From positions 372,001-436,000 of the forward strand of contig UCJA01000010.1 of NCBI GenBank assembly GCA_900472675.1: a stretch of 64,000 nucleotides of DNA, given 5' to 3'. The notes beneath the pieces are model-generated. The model ran no database searches, was not told where the DNA came from, and worked only from the letters and a program-made list of their open reading frames with translations. The DNA comes from Hyphomicrobiales bacterium (GTDB taxonomy: Bacteria > Pseudomonadota > Alphaproteobacteria > Rhizobiales > Rhizobiaceae). The position numbers and the translations under genes were made by a program. This document shows, in pieces, positions 16,786 to 24,646 of this stretch. Each line of letters opens with the position of its first letter. Position 1 is the stretch's first letter.

Positions 16786-16837
16786 AATTGACGTGCGCAC
16801 CTCAAAAATAGCTTGCTTTGAGGTGCGCACGTCAATT
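16786..16837. promoter_or_regulatory. Twin LacI operators in a 21-bp inverted repeat
   Basis: Positions 16786-16806 and 16817-16837 are perfect inverted copies with a 10-nt spacer. Each arm is itself nearly palindromic around GTGCGCAC (form TTGAsGTGCGCACsTCAA), so each is a complete LacI-dimer site. The two centres are 30 bp apart, close to three helical turns. The rest of the 289-bp gap to 17004 holds no gene that I can support. Confidence 0.75.
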
Positions 16838-17003
16838 AGATAGGCTCAACAACGATGGTGGGCACGTCATGAGCCCTTGGGAGCCGTTCGTTGGAGGGAG
16901 GAGCGTCCCTTAGGGACACACCTGAAGATCGTCGGCGCTCCGTGCAGAGGGCGCGAGGACCCCGTTCCGGAGGAGACGGACGGCGTCCAAGGGGGAGATC
17001 ATC

Positions 17004-18341
17004 ATGAGCATGCGCAAACTGAAATCCGTACTGGCTGCCGGTGCCCTCACCGGGATCCTCGCCTGCGGCGCGGCGACGTCCGCACAGGCCGAGGACCTGA
17101 CTTTGTGCTGGGCCGCCTGGGACCCGGCGAACGCACTTGTCTCGCTCAGTAAGGATTACGAGGCCAAGTCCGGCAATAAGATGCATTTCGAATTCGTGCC
17201 CTGGCCGAACTTCGCCGACCGCATGCTGAACGAGCTGAACTCCGGCGGAAAGCTCTGCGACCTGATGATCGGCGACAGCCAGTGGATCGGCGGCGCGGCG
17301 GAAAACAAGCTCTACATCAAGCTCAATGATTTCTTCGACAAGGAAGGCATCAAGATGAGCGACTTCATCCCGGCCACGGTGACCGGTTATTCCGAATGGC
17401 CGAAAGGATCGCCGAACTACTGGGCGCTTCCGGCCTTCGGCGATGTCGTCGGCTGGAGCTATCGCAAGGACTGGTTCTCGCGCCCGGAACTGAAGGCCGA
17501 GTTCAAGACCAAATACGGCCGTGATCTCGCCGTGCCGAAGACCTTTGCAGAGCTCAAGGACATCGCCGCCTTCTTCCAGGGCCGCAAGATCGACGGCAAG
17601 ACGGTCTATGGTGCTGCCATCTACACCGAGCGGGGGTCCGAGGGCATCACCATGGGCGCCATGGACGTGCTCTACAGCTTCGGGTTCGAATACGACAATC
17701 CGAAGAAGCCCTACGAGCTCGAAGGCTTCGTCAACTCCGCCAAATCCGTGAAGGGCCTGGAGTTCTACAAGCAGCTCTACGACTGCTGCGTGCCGCCCGG
17801 CTCGTCCGATGCCTACATGTCGCAGAACATCGACGCCTATAAGTCCGGCCAGGTGGCGCTGCAGATGAACTTCGCCTTCACCTGGCCGGGCATCAACGCC
17901 GATCCCAATATCGGCGGAGAGAAATCCGGTTACTTCCCCAACCCGGCCGGTCCGGACGGAAAGCAGTTCGCGCAGCTTGGCGGGCAGGGGATTTCCGTGG
18001 TGGCCGCTTCCACGAAGCAGAAGGCGGCGCTCGAATACATCAAGTGGTTTGCGCAGCCCGAAGTCCAGGCCAAGTGGTGGCAGATGGGCGGCTATTCTGC
18101 CCTTCGGGCCGTGGTCGAAGATCCGGGCTTTGCCAAGAGCCAGCCCTATGCACAGACCTTCCTCGACTCCATGGCGATCGTGAAGGACTTCTGGGCCGAG
18201 CCTGCCTACGCCTCGCTGCTGCAGGCCTCCCAGAAACGCTTCCACAACTATGTGGTCGCAGGCAATGGCACGGCCAAGGAAGCGCTGGATGGGCTGGTGT
18301 CCGACTGGAAGGACATTTTCGAAGACGAAGGCAAATACTAA
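17004..18341 (+). CDS. Maltose-type (family 1) sugar-binding protein
   Basis: A 445-residue periplasmic SBP_bac_1 protein. The signal peptide is MSMRKLKSVLAAGALTGILA with cleavage near AQA-EDL, followed by TLCWAAWDPANALVSLSKDY. LPAFGDVVGWSYRKDWF and GQGISVVAASTKQKAALEYIKW are typical lobe-closing and C-terminal segments. It is first in an operon with two permeases, a small membrane protein, two ATPases and a DhaK-DhaL kinase. A hairpin after its stop codon should keep it in excess. The ligand is unknown; the terminal kinase suggests a small ketose or polyol. Confidence 0.88.
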   Translation: MSMRKLKSVLAAGALTGILACGAATSAQAEDLTLCWAAWDPANALVSLSKDYEAKSGNKMHFEFVPWPNFADRMLNELNSGGKLCDLMIGDSQWIGGAAENKLYIKLNDFFDKEGIKMSDFIPATVTGYSEWPKGSPNYWALPAFGDVVGWSYRKDWFSRPELKAEFKTKYGRDLAVPKTFAELKDIAAFFQGRKIDGKTVYGAAIYTERGSEGITMGAMDVLYSFGFEYDNPKKPYELEGFVNSAKSVKGLEFYKQLYDCCVPPGSSDAYMSQNIDAYKSGQVALQMNFAFTWPGINADPNIGGEKSGYFPNPAGPDGKQFAQLGGQGISVVAASTKQKAALEYIKWFAQPEVQAKWWQMGGYSALRAVVEDPGFAKSQPYAQTFLDSMAIVKDFWAEPAYASLLQASQKRFHNYVVAGNGTAKEALDGLVSDWKDIFEDEGKY

Positions 18342-18380
18342 CGTCCCACCGCGATCGTTTCGGCGATAGCGCAGATCTGC

Positions 18381-18411
18381 GCAGGACCGGCATCACTCCG
18401 GCCGGTCCTGC
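18381..18411 (+). other. Hairpin between binding-protein and permease genes
   Basis: The arms 18381-18391 and 18401-18411 form a perfect 11-bp GC-rich stem with a 9-nt loop and no T tract. The position matches stability elements found after binding-protein genes in operons such as malEFG. It is the second of three such hairpins in the window. Confidence 0.6.
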
Positions 18412-18443
18412 CCTCCATTCCGCAGATGTTCTAGGGAAATGCC

Positions 18444-19391
18444 ATGCTCGATACATCGATCGACCGGGCTGCGCGGGCAACACCGCCAGCCGTCGCCAGG
18501 CGCATCCGGGGACTTTCCGACAGGGCGATCGCCTGGATCTTCGTGGCGCCGTCGATCTTCCTGCTGCTGGCGGTCAACATCTTTCCGCTGATCTGGACGA
18601 TCCGGCTGAGCTTCACAAACTTCCGCGTCAACCGGCCGAATGCCGAGGTCGAGTTCGTTGGCCTCAAGAACTACATCAGCGTGCTCACCAACGGCGATAT
18701 CTGGCTGACGATGCAGGCGACCGCGCATTTCCTGATCGCGACGCTCGTGCTGCAGGTGCTGATCGGCTTTTCGCTCGCCTATCTCATCAACAAGAAATTC
18801 CGCGGCAACGACCTGTGGACCACGATCATCGTCCTGCCGATGATGCTGAGCCCCGCTGTCGTCGGCAACTTCTGGACCTTTCTCTACCAGCCGCAAATCG
18901 GTCTCTTCAACTACGCGGTCGGCTTCCTGACAGGCACCGATCCCTCGTCCTTCTCGATGATCGGCGATGCCTCGCTTGCCCCCTGGGCGATCGTCATCGT
19001 CGACACCTGGATGTGGACGCCCTTTGTGATGCTGATTTGCCTCGCCGGACTGCGCTCTATCCCGAACAGCATCTATGAGGCGGCGGAATGCGACCGCGCC
19101 AGCAAATGGCGCCAGTTCTGGACCATCACCATCCCGATGGTGCTGCCCTTCCTGATGCTGGCGATCCTGTTCCGGGGCATCGAGAATTTCAAGATGTTCG
19201 ATCTGGTGGTCCAGCTGACCGGCGGGGGTCCCGGCTCGATCACCGAGCTCACCTCCATCAACCTGAAGCGGGAAGCCTTTGAGAAGTGGCGCACGGGCTA
19301 TGCCTCCGCCTATGCGGTCATCCTGTTCGTCACCGTCTTCGGACTCGCGTCGATCTACGTCAAAGCCCTGAACAAGGTGAAACAGAGATGA
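18444..19391 (+). CDS. Maltose-type ABC permease (MalF-like)
   Basis: A 315-residue inner-membrane protein with six predicted helices. The EAA coupling loop reads YEAAECDRASKWRQFWTITIP (about residues 210-230). The N-terminus up to FVAPSIFLLLAVNIFPLIW is typical of this family. Its stop codon overlaps the next permease start (ATGA), so the two channel halves are translationally coupled. Confidence 0.88.
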   Translation: MLDTSIDRAARATPPAVARRIRGLSDRAIAWIFVAPSIFLLLAVNIFPLIWTIRLSFTNFRVNRPNAEVEFVGLKNYISVLTNGDIWLTMQATAHFLIATLVLQVLIGFSLAYLINKKFRGNDLWTTIIVLPMMLSPAVVGNFWTFLYQPQIGLFNYAVGFLTGTDPSSFSMIGDASLAPWAIVIVDTWMWTPFVMLICLAGLRSIPNSIYEAAECDRASKWRQFWTITIPMVLPFLMLAILFRGIENFKMFDLVVQLTGGGPGSITELTSINLKREAFEKWRTGYASAYAVILFVTVFGLASIYVKALNKVKQR

Positions 19392-20326
19392 GCTATTCCG
19401 TCACGGATCCTTCCGGCCGGCAAAAATGGATCGCCGCGACACTGGTGACGCTCTACGCCGTGATCACCATCCTGCCGCTGCTCTGGATCATCGGCACCAG
19501 CTTCAAGTCGCCCTCCGACGCGATCGCCTATCCGCCAAAGACCCTATTCACGCCGACGCTCGAGGGCTATGTCAACCTCTTCACCACCCGCACCCGCGCC
19601 TCCGAGGAAGAGCTGAAGACGCTCGGCGAGCCGACCACCTGGTACGACCGCATCGTGCGCCGCGACGGCTTCATCATCGCCGGGCCTTCGCGCTTTCCCG
19701 AGCGCTTCACCAACTCCATCATCATCGGCTTCGGCTCGACGGTGCTCTGCATCGTGCTCGGCACGGCGGCGGCCTATGCCTTCTCGCGCTTCAAGGTGCC
19801 GCTCAAGGACGACCTGCTGTTCTTCATCCTGTCGACGCGGATGATGCCGCCGGTCGCGGTCGCCATCCCGATCTTCCTGATGTTCCGCCAACTCGGCCTG
19901 AACGACACGCATGCGGGCATGATCCTGCTCTATACTGCGGTCAATCTGTCGCTGGCAGTCTGGCTGCTGAAAGGGTTCATCGACGAGATCCCGATCGAAT
20001 ACGAGGAGGCGGCGCTCATCGACGGCTACACGCGCTTCCAGGCCTTCTACAAGGTGGTCATTCCCCAGGCGATGACGGGCATCGCTTCGACCGCCATCTT
20101 CTGCCTGATCTTTGCCTGGAACGAGTATGCCTTCGCGGTCCTGCTGACCTCGGGCACGGCCCAGACGGCGCCGCCCTTTATCCCGACGATTATCGGCGTC
20201 GGCGGCCAGGACTGGCCGGCGGTGGCTGCCGGCGCAACCCTGTTCCTTGTCCCGGTGATGATCTTCACGATCGTCCTCCGCAAGCATCTGCTGCGCGGCA
20301 TTACGTTTGGAGCTGTCCGCAAATGA
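19388..20326 (+). CDS. Maltose-type ABC permease (MalG-like) with periplasmic insert
   Basis: A 312-residue permease started at ATG 19388, overlapping the previous stop by 4 nt. The EAA loop is YEEAALIDGYTRFQAFYKVV, followed by IPQAM. Between helix 1 and helix 2 there is an unusually long hydrophilic stretch (about residues 60-105, including TRASEEELKTLGEP and TTWYDRIVRRDG) that should lie in the periplasm, where it could contact the binding protein. The final segment FGAVRK is the usual short cytoplasmic tail. It is coupled to the following 62-residue gene by ATGA. Confidence 0.87.
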   Translation: MSYSVTDPSGRQKWIAATLVTLYAVITILPLLWIIGTSFKSPSDAIAYPPKTLFTPTLEGYVNLFTTRTRASEEELKTLGEPTTWYDRIVRRDGFIIAGPSRFPERFTNSIIIGFGSTVLCIVLGTAAAYAFSRFKVPLKDDLLFFILSTRMMPPVAVAIPIFLMFRQLGLNDTHAGMILLYTAVNLSLAVWLLKGFIDEIPIEYEEAALIDGYTRFQAFYKVVIPQAMTGIASTAIFCLIFAWNEYAFAVLLTSGTAQTAPPFIPTIIGVGGQDWPAVAAGATLFLVPVMIFTIVLRKHLLRGITFGAVRK

Positions 20327-20511
20327 CCGATTTCATCAAGGGACTGCGCAACTTCCGCCGCGGCGCCTGGGAGATGGTGGCATCGGCGTTGATCGCCGCC
20401 GGCGTCGTCATGCTGATGCAGCCTTTCGCGCTGGCGCTGTTCTCCTGGTCCTTCGTCGTCACGCTGACCGGCACGGTGATGTTCATCATCGTCAGCCACT
20501 TTCCGGAGTAG
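20323..20511 (+). CDS. Small two-helix membrane protein within ABC operon
   Basis: A 62-residue protein whose ATG overlaps the permease stop codon (ATGA) and whose stop is 4 bp before the ATPase start, so it is locked into the operon. After a basic N-terminus (TDFIKGLRNFRRGAWEM) there are two hydrophobic helices, about residues 18-36 (VASALIAAGVVMLMQPFA) and 40-58 (LFSWSFVVTLTGTVMFIIV). I do not recognise the family. The rhizobial glycerol importer (GlpSTPQUV) also carries a small membrane protein of unknown role, so an accessory transporter subunit is a reasonable inference. Coding is supported by position, coupling and the clear membrane topology. Confidence 0.72.
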   Translation: MTDFIKGLRNFRRGAWEMVASALIAAGVVMLMQPFALALFSWSFVVTLTGTVMFIIVSHFPE

Positions 20512-20515
20512 GTCC

Positions 20516-21613
20516 ATGGCCCAGATCAGGATCAATAACCTGCGCAAGGAATTCGGAGCTTTTACCGCCGTCAAGTCCTCCACGTTCACGGTCGAAGACG
20601 GCGAGTTCTTCATGCTGCTTGGCCCCTCCGGCTGCGGCAAGACAACGACATTGCGAATGATGGCCGGTCTGGAGCTGCCGACCAGCGGGGAGATCTTCAT
20701 CGACGGCGAGGAAGTGGCCCAGAAGCCGGCCAGCCAGCGGGACATCGCCTTCGTCTTCCAGATGTTTGCCCTCTACCCGCACATGAATGTCCGCAAGAAC
20801 ATCTCCTATCCACTCGTCAGCCAGGGCGTGGAGCGGGCTGAGGTCAGGGCCCGGGTCGCGGAGGTAGCCCGTATCCTCAAGATCGAAAGCATTCTCGATC
20901 GGTCGGTCGGCGGGCTTTCGGGCGGCGACCGGCAGCGGGTGGCGCTCGGGCGGGCGATCGTACGGCGCCCCAAGGCATTCCTGATGGACGAGCCGCTCGG
21001 TGCGCTTGACGCGGAGTTCCGCGAACACATGGCCGAAGAGCTGCGTGCGCTTCATGATCGGATCGGGGCGACCACCGTCTATGTCACCCACGACCAGCTG
21101 GAAGCCATGCAGATGGGTGACAAGATCGTCGTCATGAATCACGGAAGCGTCGAGCAGTTCGGCAGGCCGCAGGAGATCTACGACTGGCCAGCCACCAAGT
21201 TCGTCGCCGGCTTCATCGGCTCGCCGGCCATGAACTTCTTCGACTTCAACGGCGCCATCAGCCCCGGCGGCGAGAGCATCGAGCTTTCCGGCAATCCCGT
21301 CGGCGTTCCCCAGGCACGGCAGGGAGCGACGGGAAAGCTGACCCTTGGCGTCCGGCCCGAGCATATCCGCTTCAGCGACCAGTCCGCTTACCGGGGCCGG
21401 GTGGTGGCCACCGAATATCTCGGCACCACGCAGATCATCACGCTGGACACGCCGAACGGCGAGGCCAAGGCGCGCACCTCGGCACGGCAGGCCATCCGGG
21501 AGGGCGAGATCGTCGGGCTGGATTTTAATCCGACGACGGTGACCATCTTTGAAGGCTTGAAGGGGCAGGCCCTGCTGTCTGCCGGAAACGAGGGAGTTCT
21601 GCATCATGGCTGA
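20516..21613 (+). CDS. ABC transporter ATPase (MalK/UgpC type), first of two
   Basis: A 365-residue ATPase with Walker A GPSGCGKTT, signature LSGGDRQRVALGRAI, Walker B FLMDEPLGALDAE and H-loop YVTHDQLEAM. A C-terminal TOBE region follows (TLGVRPEHIRF). Its gene overlaps the second ATPase gene by 8 nt. Operons with two distinct ATPases probably build a heterodimeric motor, as in the rhizobial glycerol transporter with GlpS and GlpT. Confidence 0.9.
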   Translation: MAQIRINNLRKEFGAFTAVKSSTFTVEDGEFFMLLGPSGCGKTTTLRMMAGLELPTSGEIFIDGEEVAQKPASQRDIAFVFQMFALYPHMNVRKNISYPLVSQGVERAEVRARVAEVARILKIESILDRSVGGLSGGDRQRVALGRAIVRRPKAFLMDEPLGALDAEFREHMAEELRALHDRIGATTVYVTHDQLEAMQMGDKIVVMNHGSVEQFGRPQEIYDWPATKFVAGFIGSPAMNFFDFNGAISPGGESIELSGNPVGVPQARQGATGKLTLGVRPEHIRFSDQSAYRGRVVATEYLGTTQIITLDTPNGEAKARTSARQAIREGEIVGLDFNPTTVTIFEGLKGQALLSAGNEGVLHHG

Positions 21614-22601
21614 GGTGGTTCTCGACACTGTCACCAAGACCTTCGGCGGACGTCCGGCCCTTGATGGCGTCTCGCTGAGGATCCCGAACGGCTCCTTCGT
21701 CGTGCTCCTTGGACCAACCGGTGCCGGCAAGACGACGACGCTGCGCATGGTCTCCGGCCTTGACAGGCCAGACAGCGGCGACATCTATTTTGCCGGACGG
21801 CCGGTTCGCGACCTGACGCCTGCCCAGCGGAATGTCGCCATGGTCTTCCAGCAATACTCGCTCTATCCACACCTGACGGTTCGCCAGAACCTTGAGTTTC
21901 CCCTGAAATCGCCGCTGCTGAAGACACCGCGGGCGGTGATCGACAGCAAGGTCAACGCAACGGCCGAGATGCTGCAGATTTCCCACAAGCTCGACAGCAA
22001 GGCGACGACGCTCTCGGGCGGCGAGATGCAGCGCGTGTCCATCGGTCGGGCCCTGGTGCGCACGCCGCAGATCTACCTGATGGACGAGCCGCTGAGCTCT
22101 CTCGACGCCAAGCTGCGCGCCGACCTGCGCATCGAGTTGAAGAACATCCAGGCCCATTCGGGTGCAACGCTTCTCTATGTCACCCACGACCAGATCGAGG
22201 CGATGACGATGGCAACCCACATCGGTGTGCTTCACGAGGGCCGGCTGGTTCAGTTCGGCTCGCCGCGGGATGTCTACGAGCGCCCGGTCAGCCTCTATGC
22301 CGCAACCCGCCTCGGCCAGCCCCGCATCAATATTCTCGCCGCCGACACGTTTCCCGGCGCTCCGCCCGGTGCCGTCAGCATCGGCCTCCGGTCCGAGCAC
22401 CTGCTGCATGGCGACGGGCAGGAGGCGGTCGTGCGGCGGGTGGAACATCTCGGCGACCAGACGCGTCTCCATCTCACCTTCAGGACGAACGACCTGATCA
22501 CGGTTACCGATGCCCACACGCGGCTGAAAAGCGGCGACATCGTCAAGATCCAGCCGGACAAGCCGCTCTATTTCGGTGCGGATGGCATGCGCTTACAGTA
22601 G
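21606..22601 (+). CDS. ABC transporter ATPase (MalK/UgpC type), second of two
   Basis: A 331-residue partner ATPase with Walker A GPTGAGKTT, signature LSGGEMQRVSIGRAL, Walker B YLMDEPLSSLDAK and H-loop YVTHDQIEAM. The C-terminal TOBE domain is shorter than in the first ATPase. Both sites look catalytically competent, so the two proteins are not an active/inactive pair. It overlaps the preceding gene by 8 nt and is followed after 10 bp by the kinase gene. Confidence 0.9.
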   Translation: MAEVVLDTVTKTFGGRPALDGVSLRIPNGSFVVLLGPTGAGKTTTLRMVSGLDRPDSGDIYFAGRPVRDLTPAQRNVAMVFQQYSLYPHLTVRQNLEFPLKSPLLKTPRAVIDSKVNATAEMLQISHKLDSKATTLSGGEMQRVSIGRALVRTPQIYLMDEPLSSLDAKLRADLRIELKNIQAHSGATLLYVTHDQIEAMTMATHIGVLHEGRLVQFGSPRDVYERPVSLYAATRLGQPRINILAADTFPGAPPGAVSIGLRSEHLLHGDGQEAVVRRVEHLGDQTRLHLTFRTNDLITVTDAHTRLKSGDIVKIQPDKPLYFGADGMRLQ

Positions 22602-22611
22602 GGAGGCCCCA

Positions 22612-24285
22612 GTGGCACAGTTCATCAACAAAAGAGAAGACGTCGTTACCGAAGCGATCGATGGCCTGCTTGCCCTGAGCAATGGCGCGCTGGTGCGGCT
22701 TGACGGCTATCCGCATATCCGCGTCGTCCTGCGGGGCGACTGGGACAAGTCGAAGGTCGCGCTGGTCTCGGGCGGAGGCGCCGGGCATGAGCCTGCCCAC
22801 GCCGGTTTTGTCGGGCCGGGAATGCTGACGGCCGCGGTCTGTGGCGATGTCTTTGCGTCGCCGAGCGTCGATGCGGTGCTTGCCGGCATCCTTGCGGTGA
22901 CCGGGCCGGCCGGCTGCCTGCTGATCGTGAAGAACTACACCGGCGATCGGCTGAATTTCGGCCTGGCGGCGGAACGGGCACGGGCCTTCGGCCTCAACGT
23001 CGATATGGTCATCGTTGGCGATGACGTGGCGCTGCCCGAACTGCCGCAGGCGCGCGGCCTTGCCGGCACGCTGCTGGTCCACAAGGTAGCGGGTGCGGCA
23101 GCCGAAGGCGGTGCAGATCTGGAGACGGTTGCGACGGCCGCACGACGCGTGATCGCCGGCACGAAAAGCATCGGCATGTCGCTCGATACCTGCCGGGTTC
23201 CCGGCTCGCCGAAGGAGGAGCGCATTCCCGAAGGCATGGCCGAACTCGGCCTCGGCATTCATGGCGAGGCAGGTGTTGAGCAGATCGCGTTCCGCGACGC
23301 CCGAAGCGCGATCGAGGCTGTCATTGGCAAGCTGTCTTCCACCCTGAAGGACCAGCCGCATGTCGCGCTGATCAACAACCTTGGCGGCACCTCAAGCCTC
23401 GAGATGTCGGTGCTTGCCCATGAACTGCTCGGCTCGTCGATCGGCCGGCGCATCAGCCATGTGATCGGCCCGGCGCCGATGATGACCTCGCTCGACATGC
23501 ACGGGTTTTCCATCTCCCTCTACCCGGCCGATGCCGCGGACCTGCAAGCGCTGGGAACGCCCGTCCCCATGGCGGCCTGGCCGGGCCTGTCGACGGTGAA
23601 GCCCATTCGCATCGAGACGGTGCCGGATGGCTTGACGCCGATCATGCCGCAGCCGTCCGAGCACCAGGGTACGCGGGCCTTCATCGTGGATTGCTGCAAG
23701 GTGCTGATGGCGTCCGAGCAGGATCTGAATGCGCTCGACGCGAAGTCGGGCGACGGCGACACCGGCTCGACGCTTGCGGAGGCCGCCCGTGCCCTCATCA
23801 GTGCGCTCGATCGTTTGCCGCTCTCCGATCACACCCAGCTTTACCGGGCGATCGGCCAGGAGCTCAGCCAGACGATGGGCGGGTCATCCGGCGTGCTTCT
23901 GGCGATCTTCTTTGCAGCGGCGGGCGATGCAGCATCGAGCGGACTACCGATGACCGGGGCGCTCAAGGCGGGTCTCCTGCGGATGCAGGAAATCGGCGGC
24001 GCGAATATCGGGGACCGGACCATGGTCGATGCGCTTTCGCCAGCGCTGGATGCACTCGACCAGGGCATGGAGGCCGCGGCAGGGGCGGCGCGGGAAGGCG
24101 CGAACCTGACCGCGACACTGCTGCACGCCAAGGCCGGCCGCGCCGCCTATATCAATGCCAAACAACTGGAAGGGCATATCGATCCGGGCGCCGAAGCCGT
24201 GGCCCGCCTGTTCGAATACCTGGCGCAGCGGGCAGGCGGACTGGCGCGAGACGCGGATGCCGCCGGCCAGCGCCTTACGGTCTGA
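22612..24285 (+). CDS. Single-chain dihydroxyacetone kinase (DhaK-DhaL fusion)
   Basis: A 557-residue ATP-dependent Dak-type kinase started at GTG 22612, with GGGAGG 5 bp upstream. The N-terminal DhaK domain (about 1-330) has GGGAGH (His59), NYTGD (Asp112) and GIHGEAG (His217, covalent substrate binding). The C-terminal DhaL domain (about 360-557) has SGDGDTGSTL near residue 380, with the Mg-binding aspartates, and TMGGSSGVL. The domain order matches eukaryotic and Citrobacter-type DHA kinases. Its place at the end of a sugar-import operon suggests that it phosphorylates the imported ketose or its oxidation product; erythrulose is an alternative to dihydroxyacetone. Confidence 0.9.
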   Translation: MAQFINKREDVVTEAIDGLLALSNGALVRLDGYPHIRVVLRGDWDKSKVALVSGGGAGHEPAHAGFVGPGMLTAAVCGDVFASPSVDAVLAGILAVTGPAGCLLIVKNYTGDRLNFGLAAERARAFGLNVDMVIVGDDVALPELPQARGLAGTLLVHKVAGAAAEGGADLETVATAARRVIAGTKSIGMSLDTCRVPGSPKEERIPEGMAELGLGIHGEAGVEQIAFRDARSAIEAVIGKLSSTLKDQPHVALINNLGGTSSLEMSVLAHELLGSSIGRRISHVIGPAPMMTSLDMHGFSISLYPADAADLQALGTPVPMAAWPGLSTVKPIRIETVPDGLTPIMPQPSEHQGTRAFIVDCCKVLMASEQDLNALDAKSGDGDTGSTLAEAARALISALDRLPLSDHTQLYRAIGQELSQTMGGSSGVLLAIFFAAAGDAASSGLPMTGALKAGLLRMQEIGGANIGDRTMVDALSPALDALDQGMEAAAGAAREGANLTATLLHAKAGRAAYINAKQLEGHIDPGAEAVARLFEYLAQRAGGLARDADAAGQRLTV

Positions 24286-24290
24286 CGTCG

Positions 24291-24467
24291 TCAGCTGTTC
24301 GCGGTATTCCTGTTCGGCAGCGACTTGGCGTGAGCGACCGCTTCGCCGGAATAGGGGAAGTCGTCGCCCAGCTGGCGATCACCCTCGAACACCTTGAAGG
24401 CTGGCCCTTCCACTTCAACGATCTTGTAGCCGTTGACGAATTCGACTTTCGGTGTTTTCCAACCCAT
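24291..24467 (-). CDS. Small hypothetical protein
   Basis: A 58-residue protein started at ATG 24467, because AGGAG lies 8 nt upstream; a GTG at 24476 has no room for a ribosome site. It begins GWKTPKVEFVNGYKIVEVEG and has a central FKVFEGDRQLGDDFPYSGEA. The composition is that of a soluble, beta-rich folded protein. It is convergent with the kinase gene, 5 bp from its stop codon. I do not recognise a function. Confidence 0.55.
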   Translation of the reverse strand: MGWKTPKVEFVNGYKIVEVEGPAFKVFEGDRQLGDDFPYSGEAVAHAKSLPNRNTANS

Positions 24468-24560
24468 GGCGAGCACTCCTGTTCAAGGTCCGGTATCTCT
24501 GCTCGGGAAGATGGTGGCCGAGGGCCGCACTTACCAGTCGTTCGAGCGTAGCATTCGGTT

Positions 24561-24592
24561 GGCGCGAGAGCTGAGACACCAACTCTCGCGCC
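24561..24592. terminator. Hairpin downstream of the reverse aldolase/kinase operon
   Basis: The arms 24561-24570 and 24583-24592 form a perfect 10-bp stem (GGCGCGAGAG) with a 12-nt loop. It lies about 55 nt beyond the stop codon of the HAD gene (24647) on the reverse strand and upstream of the small hypothetical gene. It is plausibly the terminator of the 27820-24647 operon. No long T tract is present. Confidence 0.45.
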
Positions 24593-24646
24593 CCATGTCT
24601 AGCAGGTGCCGGAGCAAAATACGAATCTCCCGGATCCGTGCCTGGG

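Noticed and set aside
16836-18245. Reverse open frame of 469 codons opposite the maltose-type binding-protein gene
   Set aside because: The forward frame encodes a signal peptide and a full binding protein; the reverse one has no motifs and would run into the LacI operators.
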